Below, piece by piece: positions 13,485 through 23,192 of a DNA stretch of 62,918 nt; positions within the stretch are counted from its first letter, which is position 1, and each line of letters opens with the position of its first letter. Below the pieces are notes generated by a model, which saw only the letters and a program-made list of their open reading frames with translations, was not told where the DNA came from and made no database searches. The stretch is from positions 64,001-126,918 of the forward strand of contig CAUYUJ010015713.1 in NCBI GenBank assembly GCA_963575745.1, given 5' to 3'. The DNA is from Prorocentrum cordatum. Its lineage: Eukaryota > Sar > Dinophyceae > Prorocentrales > Prorocentraceae. Made by a program: the position numbers and the translations under genes.

Positions 13485-13885
13485 CCCTCCTGCTTCAGGA
13501 GCTCGAAGGGTTGAGCGCCCTTCTGTTGCAAGAGCTCGAAAAGTTTGGCGGCCTCCTACTGCAAGGGCTCGACGGGTTGAGCGCCCTCCTGCTTCAAGGG
13601 CTCGACGGGCTGAGCGCCTTTACTACTGCAAGGGCTCGAAGGTTTGATCGCCTTTTCTACTGCAAGGGCTCGACGGGTCGAGCGCCCTTTTACTGCAAGG
13701 GCTCGAAGGATTGAGCGCACTCCTGCTTCAAGAGCTCGAACGGTTGAGCGCCCTCCTGCTTCAAGAGCTCGAAAAGGTGAGCGCCCTCCTACTTCAGGAG
13801 CTCGAAGAGTTGAGCGCACTTCTGCTTCAGGAGCTCGAAATGCTGAGCAGCATGGCGCTCAATCCGCTTCGAGCGCCCTCCTATT
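13485..13885 (+). repeat. 33-bp coding minisatellite (11-aa unit LSALLLQELEG)
   Basis: GAGCTCGAA recurs every 33 bp (for example 13499, 13532) for about 12 copies. The unit is an exact multiple of three and encodes an amphipathic Leu/Glu helix: LSALLLQELEG, with variants LSALLLQELEK and LSALLLQGLDG. One frame covers 13370-13714 and a second 13711-14208, so a frame slip occurs near 13620-13710 where the unit reads TTTACTACTGCAAGG. The repeat is compatible with a coiled-coil protein, but a minisatellite in open DNA can give the same picture. Confidence 0.85.
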
Positions 13886-14208
13886 TCAAGAGCCGCAAGG
13901 CTTTAGTTGGCGGCGCGCACGGGCGGGCGTCGCGAAGGGGGGAGGCCAGGGGCTTCCCAGTGCGCGCCGCCAATATTTTTCTTCACGCTTCGCGCATCCC
14001 CACCAGCCCATCAGAGCTGACGGGACAAGGGACGAAGAGACACATCCAGGGAAACAAAGCGAGCAATGGGGTGGCCTTGGAAGGCCTCTTCGGGTCATCC
14101 CTGGGTGCTGCTTGGGGGCGAGGGGAAGAGGAGGACAAGGAGGACGAGGACGAGGACGCGGATGAGGACGAGAACAAGGAGGACGAGGACGAGGAGGACG
14201 AGAGTTAG
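13711..14208 (+). CDS. Hypothetical 165-aa protein: Leu-rich repeats, then acidic tail
   Basis: The first 45 residues are four 11-aa LLLQELE repeats. The middle (about 60-120) is Arg/Ala/Gly-rich. The last 35 residues are Asp/Glu-rich (EEEDKEDEDEDADEDENKED), produced by a GAC/GAG microsatellite at 14128-14207. I recognise no family. The frame breaks at the 5' side of the repeat array, so if it is a gene this copy is truncated or spliced. Confidence 0.25.
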   Translation: MSALLLQELERLSALLLQELEKVSALLLQELEELSALLLQELEMLSSMALNPLRAPSYFKSRKALVGGAHGRASRRGEARGFPVRAANIFLHASRIPTSPSELTGQGTKRHIQGNKASNGVALEGLFGSSLGAAWGRGEEEDKEDEDEDADEDENKEDEDEEDES

Positions 14209-14800
14209 GATGAGGACGACGCGGACCAGGACTCATGGAATCATCTAATTAGGGGCATTCTTGCGGCTGCTGCTGCTGCTGGTGCTCTCTGGAAGTTTTG
14301 GGTTCCCTCTTGGAACCCTCTTGGTAACCCTGGAAGGTTTCTAGGGATCATCTTGGAAGCCATCCCCCCTCAGGAGCCGGCAAACCGCTTCTTGGGGCTC
14401 TCTTGGAGAGGTCTTGGAGCCGTTTGGAGCATCTTAGGAGCCATCTTGAGCCAGCTTGGGCTATCTGAGCCATCTTGGAGGTCATCTTAGGCTCTCTGAG
14501 ATCCCTCGGGGGCCTCGTGGGGGCCTCTCGGGTGCCTCTTGGGGCCCTCTTGGGACCCTCTTGGAGCCCTCTTGGAGCTCTCTTGGGGCTCTCTTGGGAG
14601 CCCTGGAGCGCCTTTGGGGGCCATCTTCGAAGCTATCTATCAAAAGAGTGAGGGTCCCGATCGAGGCCCCCCCCTCGGGGGACACGATCCTCGTGAGGGG
14701 TGTCAACAAATGGCCCTCCCAGGGGCCGTTGTTGGACGCTCTAACCCTCGCGGCCCCTCCTGTCCAGGTCTAGGGAAGGGGGAGGGGTAAACCCCTCCCC
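13981..14800. repeat. Dispersed repeat, copy 1 (CTTCGCGCATCCCCACC ... CTCTTGGAG array)
   Basis: Opens with CTTCGCGCATCCCCACCAGC. Its core (about 14270-14640) is an irregular array of CCCTCTTGGAGC / GCCATCTTGG words, and it closes with GGACGCTCTAACCC followed by G-rich AGGGGGAGGGG. The same order occurs at 19256-19650. The palindrome GGAGGGGTAAACCCCTCC lies at about 14780-14798. The GAC/GAG stretch inside is not shared. Confidence 0.6.
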
Positions 14801-14948
14801 GAAGGGGAAGAGGGTTTTTGGAAGAGGAAAGAAATCCACCTTTACACCACCTGTCGCCCAAAGGGCTGGTGGGATTTTAAGCCGCATGCTACCTGCGCGT
14901 GCCAAAGCCCAGCCTGCACTGCCCGCGTTCCCACTCCCTCTCCTCTCC

Positions 14949-15000
14949 CTCCTCTCCCTCCTCCTCCTCCTCCTCCTCCTCCTCCTCCTCCTCCTCCTCA
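14949..15000. repeat. CTC microsatellite
   Basis: CTC units run from about 14949 to 14999, immediately upstream of the LINE C-terminal remnant, and encode poly-Leu in its frame. Confidence 0.9.
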
Positions 15001-15800
15001 AGTGGTTTCAAGGTATTTGCTCCTATCCCGAATCTCACCGACAGCTGATAGCTGCGTGGTTCGGCGTTCTTCTTGGAGAAGATGTGTTCGGCGAACAAGC
15101 TTCAATCCGACCCGATGCTAACCCGTGGGCTTTGAGAGTCCAGGCAGATATCGAGCAGCTTGTGCTGGTGTCTGAAGAGGCAGCAGAGCTTTGGTCCGAT
15201 TGCCGAGGTCGGGTGAAAGATTGTTCGAGCCCGAATTCGCTGCGCGCTTCCGCCGAATCGATATACATATCCTCCGAGGAGCTGCCCTCAGTATGCAGAT
15301 CTCCCCAGGCTCCATTGGACCCCAGCCTCCTGGAGACCCTTCGGCGTCCCCCGAGGTCGAGGAAGCTGGAACCCTTCTCACCGAGCGTCTGCACACATGC
15401 CCCTGGGAGGACGTATCAGGCTTCTGTGGTGCCACTTTTAGTTGCAGGTCTGGGCTAGCAAATCATGCACGCATTGTGCATAACATTGTTAAGCTCTCGC
15501 ATGCTCTCACGCTCACTAATCAATGTATAGTATGTGAGGAAGTCTTTGGTGAGCGCCTTACGGCATGCAAACATTTGGAGGGGGCCTTATTTCATGGACG
15601 ATGTCTTCGAAACAAAGCGTCGACGATAGCTGAGCTCGTGGTTCCAGGTGTGCTGGTCTGTAGAGTTTGTGGCTCAGAACATCGTTGTCTTCGTGAGTAT
15701 AACCTACACGCTCGTTCGCATTTGCTGTATGCCCCTTTTCATCGATGTGGACACGGGCATGGTCGGAGAGGATTCGGTTCTACCGTTGGCGGGAGTCCTA
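15000..15800 (+). pseudogene. LINE C-terminal remnant with Cys/His fingers
   Basis: Frame 0 from 15000 reads KWFQGICSYPESHRQLIAAW...NPWALRVQADIEQLVL, a block I associate with the region after RT in dinoflagellate LINEs. A frame change near 15230 leads to frame 2, which carries paired Cys/His motifs: CPWEDVSGFCGATFSCRSG followed by HARIVH, then CIVCEEVFGERL...CKHLEG...H, then CRVCGSEHRCLREYNLHARSH. These look like degenerate C2H2 fingers, probably for nucleic-acid binding. No RT domain lies upstream, so it is a fragment and probably a different copy from the 6.2-10.6 kb LINE, which lacks this part. Confidence 0.5.
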
Positions 15801-16526
15801 CTGGCGCCGAAGAGGAAGGCCGACGGGGCGCCCGACGGCGAGCAGAAAAGACAGAAAGAGATGAAGGGCAAGAGCAAGGGTAGGGACAACGACAGCCTCG
15901 TGACAAAGGTCGTCATCCTTTCCACCGACACCGCACGCGTGCAGGTGATGTGCTCGTCCATGGTGCTGCCGATTTACCTCAGCCTCGCGGAGTCGTATTG
16001 AGCAGGACTGGCCGCCAACAAGTTCTCCGAGGACATGGTCAAGGCACTTCACGATCGAAAGGCGGAGGGCGAGGATGTGGGCTTGTCGACGTCAGGACCA
16101 CCGTTCACCACCGCGTTCTGCATGACAACGAGGGCGCTCCTGTTGATGACGCCAGACGAGATCCAGCAGAAGGTCGAGGAGCATTTCAATCCGCACCTGA
16201 AGGAGGAGTCGATGCAGTACATTGGCATGATCCGTCACTTCACGGTGAGGGCGCCGCGCGGGCCAGGACCAAAGAAGTTGGAGGACACGGTCAGGCTGCA
16301 GTACGCTTTGGGGCCGAACCCGCTCAGCTCGGAGGTGAACTGGTTCCTGGACGCGGCTTTGACGGATCTGAAGGCAACGCAGCCGATCCGTAGTGACCGC
16401 TGGAGAGACAGATCACAACCAGGCTGCAGCGTCGCAGTAAGTGAGTGTGCCGCCGCCGTTCAGAGACAGCGTGCGATATCGAGAGCTGCTCGCGAGAGGC
16501 TTGGTGGCACCAGCCGCGCCAACTAG
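15740..16526 (+). pseudogene. Hypothetical protein with an in-frame TGA
   Basis: One frame (phase 0) runs from about 15740 to 16526 and is broken only by TGA at 15999-16001. Before it: VLLAPKRKADGAPDGEQKRQ, a basic patch, and DSLVTKVVILSTDTARVQVM. After it: AGLAANKFSEDMVKALHDRK, LLLMTPDEIQQKVEEHF, MQYIGMIRHFTVRAPRGPG and NPLSSEVNWFLDAALTDLK. The composition on both sides of the stop is protein-like and continuous, so a single decayed gene is likely. I do not recognise the family. It follows the LINE finger remnant directly and may be the first ORF of another retroelement copy. Confidence 0.45.
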
Positions 16527-16529
16527 CCA

Positions 16530-16990
16530 TGACTTTTTGGTGGCACTCTCGCCTGAGAAGGGGAAGGGGGGGAGCCGTCGTCGTCGTGAGCGGGGGGGGC
16601 GGGGGGAAGGGCAAGCAATCCTGAGAGCGATGCTAGTGCCAGCGGGGCGCTGCGGGGGCTCTCCCCGCCGAAGCGTTCCTCGCGGCCCAGCGGTTATGTG
16701 ACCGCAGCAGGGTCACGATTTAAAGGAACTGAGAGGTTGGCGAGTTTCGCCGCACAGGGCACGACATTTTATGCTGTTGCACGGTCTCATCTTTGTATAC
16801 TGATGCCTCAGCTTCCATATTGATGGCACGCAGGACGAGCGTGCGGAAGTGACCCGACTGGTGGATCGGCCCCAAGTGCTTTCGAGTCGAGTCTTCCTCC
16901 TCCTCCTCCTCCTTTTCCTCCTCCTTTTCTTGATCACCACAAAAGGGCCAGACACGTCCAAAGACCTGAAAGAGCGTGTTCTACCGCTGC
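16530..16990. other. No supported gene
   Basis: GC-rich, then a CCTCCTCCTCCTTTTC tract near 16898-16930. No recognisable coding or RNA feature. Confidence 0.4.
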
Positions 16991-16997
16991 TGGCGGA

Positions 16998-17890
16998 AAA
17001 TCGGGGGGGGTCACTACCGGTTCAAACCCCCCCCCCTCCGGAAAACCGGAGGGGGCCACTGCCGATTCGAACCCCCCCCCCCAGTCCATCATGAGAAGGG
17101 GGGGGGGCCACTGCCCGTTCGAACCCCCCCCTCTCGAAAACCGAGGGGGGTCACTACCGGTTCGAACCCCCCCCCCCCCATTCTAAACCCGGGGGGGGGG
17201 GGTGCGGAAAGTGGTGGGGACAGTGGTGAGGGGACAGCGGGATAGTGGTGGGGACAGTGGGACAGTGGTGGGGACGGTGGTGGTGGGGACAGTGGTGAGG
17301 ACAATGGTGGGAACAGTGGGGACAGTGGGACAGCGGTGGGGGCGGTGGTGGTGGGGAAAGTGGTGTGGGGACCGTGGGAACGTGGTGGAAACAGTGGGAC
17401 AGTGGAGGGTACAGTGGTGGTGGGGACAGTGGTGAAGGCGGTGGCGAGGACGGCGGTGGGACAATGGGACAGAGGTACAGTGGGGACAGTGGTGGGGAGA
17501 GTGGTGGGAACAGTGGGACAGCTCAGTGGGACAGCGGAGGAGTCAGTGGGACAGCGGGGACAGTGGGGACAGTGGGGATAGTCGGGCAGTGGTTGGGGCC
17601 GTGGAGAAAGTGGAGAGAGTGGAACCGTGGTGGGAACAGTGGCGGGGACAGTCGGGACAGTGCGACAGTGGTATGGACGGTGGTGGAACCAGTGGGGACA
17701 GTGGTGGTGGGGACAGTGGTGCTGGGAACAACAGTGGGGGATGTGGTGCGGACGGTGGTAGGGACCAGGAGTCGTTTGCTGGCGGTGAGGAGGGGGTGGG
17801 GACGGGTTCGAACCGGTAATGTCCCCCCTCCGGTTTTCCAGGGGGGGAGGGGTTCGAACCGGTAGTGACCCCCCCCGGTTTTCGAGGAGG
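16998..17890. repeat. Inverted C/G-rich arms (16998-17195, 17800-17890) around a GTGGGGACAGTG minisatellite
   Basis: The left arm repeats GGGGGGGTCACTACCGGTTC then AAACCCCCCC four times in varied form. The right arm carries the reverse complement (GGTTCGAACCGGTAGTGACC then CCCCC). Between them, about 17200-17790 is an irregular array of GTGGTGGGGACAGTGGGACA units of about 12-18 bp. Frames of up to 335 codons across the array are repeat translation. Confidence 0.85.
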
Positions 17891-17929
17891 AGGGGGGGGG
17901 GGGGTAGGGGATGGGGGGGTTTTGCCGGG

Positions 17930-18048
17930 GGAGGGGAGGGGAGGGGGGGGTCCAGCAAGGGGGGGAGAAGGGGGATTTTCCCGGGCTCCGGAGGAAGAGG
18001 GGGGCAACTTTCCACAGTAAAGCGGCGGTGGATCACGCTCTTTCCGAT
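17930..18048. repeat. Dispersed G-rich repeat, copy 1
   Basis: GGTCCAGCAAGGGGGG ... CTCCGGAGGAAGAGGGGGGC ... CCACAGTAAAGCGGCGGTGG then ATCACGCTCT. The same blocks occur in the same order at 20123-20236. Confidence 0.85.
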
Positions 18049-18071
18049 CTCGGTGATGGTATCTGGTTTCC

Positions 18072-18440
18072 AAGGTGACCGAAATATCACCACCAACGCC
18101 GAAATCTACGATCATATCCCCCCTGTGGAGGCAGCCCCCTGTCTTGGTGTTGGTGCCCACTTCCAGGCCTCCAACAGTGGACCCAGGGGTGGACTTAAAC
18201 GGTGTTCTGGCGATTTCGTGGGCCGCTTTCGTTTCGATGTCGTTTTGCAGCGAAGGCGAATTCAAGACAAAACGAGGAAAAACGAAAACAACACGAAAAC
18301 GAAAAACACCGTTTAGGCTCAGATATGACCGACATCTTACCACCAACACCGAAATCTAGGATCATCTCCCCCCTGTGGAGGCAGCCCCTTGTCTTGGTGT
18401 TGGTGCCCATTTCCAGGCCTCCAAACAGTGGACCCGTCCC
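18072..18440. repeat. Direct repeat, two copies of about 115 bp offset by about 249 bp
   Basis: ACCACCAACGCCGAAATCTA with CTGTGGAGGCAGCCCC and TCTTGGTGTTGGTGCCCA (18088-18185) recurs at 18337-18430 with few differences, ending in CCAGGCCTCCAA...CAGTGGACCC in both. Confidence 0.85.
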
Positions 18441-18572
18441 AGGGGTGCGCTTTGGCCAGCACCTCGGAGAGGAGCTCGGCCCCCGCCGCGGCCGCGGTCC
18501 AGGCCCCTCCTAGGGGCGCAAGAACGCCCGCGGACCCCGAGGCCTCCCCAGACCCGAGACGTGCCAGGATAC

Positions 18573-18717
18573 ACATTGTTCATTTCTCATTATTCGAAAG
18601 TTCTTTGATTTTTTTTGGGGGCCAAGATCCTGTCATTTCTAATTGTTTTATCCTGGGCCTCTTCCTGGCCACTAGGGGGCCAAGAACAATTAGAAACGAG
18701 CACAATGAGAAATGAGC
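18573..18717. repeat. Fold-back (stem-loop) element
   Basis: The outer arms are CATTTCTCATT (18581-18591) and AATGAGAAATG (18704-18714). The inner arms are TTTCTAATTGTT (18636-18647) and AACAATTAGAAA (18685-18696). GGGGGCCAAGA also occurs twice in it (near 18616 and 18675). Confidence 0.7.
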
Positions 18718-18746
18718 GCGATTAGAAATTCACGACAAGTAGTTTT

Positions 18747-18898
18747 AATTTGGGCCTGTCCCTCTACAGGAAGAATATTCAGAAATAGACAGAAAATCGT
18801 CAGAGGACGACTTTTCGACTATAGTTGAGCATTTTTGAATATTGTCTGAATTATTTTTTCGTCTCAAATCCCCCTGTAGGGGGACAGGCCCGACCTAA
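18747..18898. mobile_element. Short TIR element, copy C
   Basis: The left end TTGGGCCTGTCCCTCTACAG is followed by AAGAATATTCAGAAATAG. The right end CCCTGTAGGGGGACAGGCCC is followed by GACCTAA. The arms are inverted and match copies A and B; the internal TTTTTCGTC before the right arm is also conserved. About 152 bp. Confidence 0.8.
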
Positions 18899-18899
18899 G

Positions 18900-19255
18900 G
18901 ATAGGATCACAACGACGGCCTCCAGAGATTTGTTTTTCAATGTCTTCTCAGTTCGAGCGGCAGTCGCGCGCGTTTCGCGCCTTGTTGCCTCGCCTCCCGC
19001 TCGGTGCATCTTGCACTCCGTATTTCGTGCGGACGCGGTCGATGCACAGTAGCGCTGTGCGCTGGTAGGTGTTGGATTTGTTTGGTGACCATCTGGAGGT
19101 TTAGGGTGGGCAGACATCGACGACCCCCGGAGGACTCGAACCACTCCCCTGGGCCAATTTTTCCTGCCGAGTCGTTTTTCAACGGTCGGGGGAGAAATCT
19201 TGTGTCGTGTCTTCGTCCAAGACGCGAGGCGGTCTGGGTCGAGGGATAGGGACTT
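18900..19255. other. No supported gene
   Basis: Unique-looking DNA with GGAGGACTCGAACCACTCCC near 19126. That only superficially recalls a tRNA T-arm; no acceptor or anticodon arms could be matched. Confidence 0.4.
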
Positions 19256-19650
19256 GACGCTTCGCGCATCCCCACCGGCCCTTCAGAAACAGATCGTCGG
19301 GCGAGTTTCCTTGATCAGGGAACTGTGGAAGCATGCGGGGCTCTCTTGGGTCGTCTTTGGGCCATCGCAAGGCCTCAAAAGCCCATGGCTTCCGAGCCAT
19401 TTTGACCTCTTGGGGGGTCCGTTGAGGGCTCGGAGGGCATTTGAAACCGTCTTGGGACCGTCTTAAGGTCTCTTGGATGTTTGTCGGAGGCTATCTTGTG
19501 AGCCACCTTGACATATTTCGAGCCATCTTGGAGGCCATCGTGGTCTCTCTGAGACCCTCTTGGAGCCATCTTGGGCCATCTCGGACGCTCAAACCCCTCC
19601 GTTCCCGCCCCCCCCCTCAGGCCCAGGGGAGGGGGTAGGGGGTAGGGGGA
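19256..19650. repeat. Dispersed repeat, copy 2
   Basis: Begins CTTCGCGCATCCCCACCGGC, continues with TCTTGG / GAGCCATCTTGG words (19330-19580), and closes with CGGACGCTCAAACCCCTCCG then G-rich sequence. The order is the same as copy 1 at 13981-14800. Confidence 0.6.
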
Positions 19651-19654
19651 GAGG

Positions 19655-20110
19655 TCAAGACATCCTCCAGATAGCAAGCCGTCTGGCTCACTCCCACCCA
19701 CCCTCCCAACACATAAGTATCACCCGAGCCTCAGCACGTTCCGCGGTCGTCTTTTGATGGACAGCTACTGGGAACTAAAACCGAGCCCATGTGCGCGACG
19801 CTGGGGCGAGGTGCGCCACGCGTGCCAGGCGCGCCACGCGCGCCAGGCACCCCTGGGGCTCGAGCGTGCCAGGCACGCCTAGTGCGCCAGATGATCCCTC
19901 CAGCCGCGCCAGGTGCGCCACGTCCCGGGCACGTGCAGAGTGTGTCAGGTCCGCCTGCGCACGTGACAGCACACATCGGGAAACATGTCGGCCCCCACCA
20001 TACCTGTCGAAAACCAATGCCCATCATTGTATCTGGTGGGCCTGCGCACAGCAGGTCATACGCCACCACCCCCGCCGTCCCTGACAAAAACCACTTGACA
20101 ATGATCGCGG
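19655..20110. other. No supported gene; GCGCGCCACG-rich stretch
   Basis: GCCAGGCGCGCCACGCGCGC and similar words repeat loosely between 19800 and 19940. Frames are open on both strands without recognisable domains. Confidence 0.4.
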
Positions 20111-20122
20111 GGTGGCCACAGG

Positions 20123-20236
20123 GGGGGGGGGGTCCAGCAGGGGGGGGATTTTCGGAGGGGGGGGGGACCCCCAGGTTCCGGAGGAAGAGGGGGGGGAATT
20201 CTCCACAGTAAAGCGGCGGTGGATCACGCTCTCTCA
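20123..20236. repeat. Dispersed G-rich repeat, copy 2
   Basis: GGTCCAGCAGGGGGGG ... TTCCGGAGGAAGAGGGGGGG ... CCACAGTAAAGCGGCGGTGG then ATCACGCTCT, matching 17930-18048. Confidence 0.85.
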
Positions 20237-20239
20237 AAG

Positions 20240-21045
20240 ACCTCGATCCCTCCCTCCCCCATCTTCGATCCTCCACTTCCCCATCCTCGATCCTCGACCC
20301 TCGAGCGTCCACTCATTCCCCTTCGTGCCCCCTCGGCTGCCGAGGCCAGACTGTCCGAGGAGCGGTCTCGGGAATCAGCCGGCTCGACCGCCGCGGCCGA
20401 GGCGGAGCAGTTGAGGCAGCAGGTGTCCGATCTGCAGGCGGTGCGGCTTGGGTCGTCGTCGTCGTCGTTGTCGTCGTCGCTCGAGGGTCTCGTAGAAAAA
20501 CCGACACAACCATGAACTTTCGAAGGTCCGCGCGGATCTTTTCGATCGGCGCTGGACCCTCGCGGGCGGCGCTTCTGGCGTCGCATCTGACGCGCTCCGC
20601 GCGCCAGGGACAGAGGTCCAGCGACGATTCGAGAGAGCCGCGCGCTTACGCTGGCTTTCATTATTCTAGGATTGGGGTTCGAGGATCGAGGGGCGGTGAT
20701 CCAAACATCTGGGCGTTTTTGGCGCTTTGGCGGTGATCCTCGGGTGCCCGTTCGGCTGACTTCTGAGCGCTCAGCGAGCATGGCGTCGCGCCTCGCGCAG
20801 ATGATTCGCTGGATCTTCGCTTCCAGGGCAACGATCCCTGATGAATAATTCTGACGATGGAGGAGATTCGAGGATCGATTACGCAGATGTCTCGACCTTT
20901 TTCGTTTTTTCTCGGGGCTCTGCCCTCAAGAGGGACCCGCATTCCCAGGGCAAGGCGACCCTCAGATGCCACGTAGTGCTGCCAGTATCTGGCTTTCAGA
21001 AGCTCTCGGATTTTCAGGTGGCCTCCGAGGGCCTTCTAAAGCTCC
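20240..21045. other. No supported gene
   Basis: Includes a GTCGTCGTC run (20453-20480). Short frames such as 20219-20515 contain a Ser run encoded by it. Nothing recognisable. Confidence 0.4.
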
Positions 21046-21047
21046 CG

Positions 21048-21480
21048 AGTGGAGGAGGAGGAGGAGGAGGAGGGCGCAAGGAGGAGGAGGCGGAGGAGCA
21101 GGAGTAGGAGGAGGCGGAGGAGCAGGAGGAGTAGGAGGAGGAGGAGGAGGAGGAGGAGGAGGAGGAGGAGGAGGAGGAGGAGGAGGAGGAGGAGGAGGAG
21201 GAGTAGGAGGGGGCGCTCCTGATTGTCCCTCGTGCGGCCTTCGGGGTCCTGGGGAATCCTCGTCGCCGCCGTCCGCATCCTGCAGATCGGGCTTCCATCC
21301 TCTGCCCTGACGCTGCGAACGAGCGAGCGACCAAAGAGGAGGGAATGAGGAGAAAGGGGACGGAGGAGGCAGAGGCGGCGGAGGAGATGGAGGCGAAGGA
21401 GGCGGAGGAGGAGGAGGAGGACGAGGACGAAGACGAGGCGGAGAATGAGGAGGAGGAGGAAGAGGAGGAGGGAGGAGGAT
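21048..21480. repeat. GGA/GAG microsatellites
   Basis: GGA units run from about 21048 to 21215 with occasional GTAGGA. After a 120-bp unique stretch, GGAGGC/GAGGAC units run from 21340 to 21480. Confidence 0.9.
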
Positions 21481-21525
21481 TCAGGATGGGGAGGAATGGG
21501 AGAAGGGAGGATGAGGGATGGCGAC

Positions 21526-21741
21526 GACGATGGTAATGTTGATGCTGATGGTGATGATGCTGACCATGATACTGACGACGATGTTGTTGATGATGATGCT
21601 GACGATGATTATGACAATGATGATGATGGTGATGATGATCCTCCTGATGATGAAGAAGATGATGATGACGAGGAGGATGAGGATGCTGATGCTGATGCTG
21701 ATTATGGTTACGGTCATGGTCATGGTGATGGTGGTGATGGA

Positions 21742-21816
<75 letters not shown>

Positions 21817-22862
21817 GGTGGTGGTGGTAATGGTAGTGGTAGTGGTGATGGTGTTGATGCTGATGCTGATGCTGACGACGACGCTGACGTCGATTATGAT
21901 GATGCTGGTGGTGATGATGATGATGATGACGATGATGATGACGGTAATGATGATGATGAGGATGATGGTGATCACGATGATGATGATGTTGATGACATGC
22001 TGCCGCTCATGATGACGATGATGACGATGATGACGCTGACGATGCTGAGGATAACGACTGCGATAATGCTTATGATGCTGACGATGATGTTGATGCTGAC
22101 GTTGACGTTGATGATGATAACGATGATGCTGATGCTGGTGATGATGATAAAGGTGGTTGTGGTTGTGATGATGATGATGCCGATGATGATGGTGATGCTG
22201 GTGATGATACTGATGCTGATGATGACGATGTTTATGCTGATGATGATACTGATGAAGATGCTGATGATGACGACGATACTGATGATACCGATGAGGTTGA
22301 TGTGAATATTGGTGTGGATGCTGATGCTGATGATGATACTGACGATAGTGATGATGATAATGGTGATGCTAGTGGTGATGATGATGATGCTGGTGGTGAT
22401 GATGATGATGGTGCTGATGATGATGATGATGATGCTGGTGCTGGTGCTGGTGCTGATCCTGATATCGATGATGCTGATAATTATAATGATGATACTGATG
22501 ATGCTGGTGATGATAATGATGATGCTGAGGAGGAGGAGGACGAGGAGGAGGAGGATGCTGATGCTAATTCTGGGGTGTGTGTGTGATGATGATGCTGATG
22601 ACGATGATGATGGTGATGGAGGTCGTTGTGATGGGGATGATGCTGATGGTCACGGCGACGCCAACGACGATGATGATGATGCTGATGGTGATGATGATTA
22701 TGATGTTCCTGATGATGATGCTGCTGATGATGATCGTGCTGTTGTTACTGTTGACGGTGATGATGATCATGCCGATTATGATGATGATACTGGTGATGAT
22801 GATGATGATGATGATGATGCTGATGATGATGATGATGATGATGATGATAATGCTGCTGCTGA

Positions 22863-22893
<31 letters not shown>

Positions 22894-23020
22894 GGTGGTG
22901 GTGGTGGCGGCGGTGATGATGATGCTGATGATGATGATGATGCTGATGATGTTGATGATGCTGATGATGCTGATGATGCTGCTGATGATGATGATGATGC
23001 TGATGATGATGATGATGATA

Positions 23021-23074
<54 letters not shown>

Positions 23075-23105
23075 GTGATGGTGATGGTGATGACGACGAC
23101 GTCAT
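21526..23105. repeat. GAT trinucleotide satellite, about 1.58 kb
   Basis: GATGATGAT with point variants (GAC, GCT, GGT, AAT) keeps the triplet phase over most of its length. It gives long frames of poly-Asp, poly-Met or poly-Ile depending on phase and strand. Subdomains of GGT (21800-21850) and GCT-rich sequence mark local unit turnover. It ends at ACGACGACGTCATTGC. Confidence 0.95.
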
Positions 23106-23192
23106 TGCTACTGAACAAAAGGGCAGCCCAGCAGTCCCCGTATGGTGCCTTGGGTCTGTGGCGACGCCGCATGCGGCGCTCAGTGAGCCCCC

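Noticed and set aside
17019-17170. tRNA genes suggested by GGTTCGAACCCC
   Set aside because: No acceptor, D or anticodon arm could be folded upstream. The words sit in a C/G-run repeat.
17089-18096. A 335-codon minus-strand Pro/Ser/Cys-rich ORF
   Set aside because: Its body is the GTGGGGACAGTG minisatellite read backwards. No domain, and other frames are equally open.
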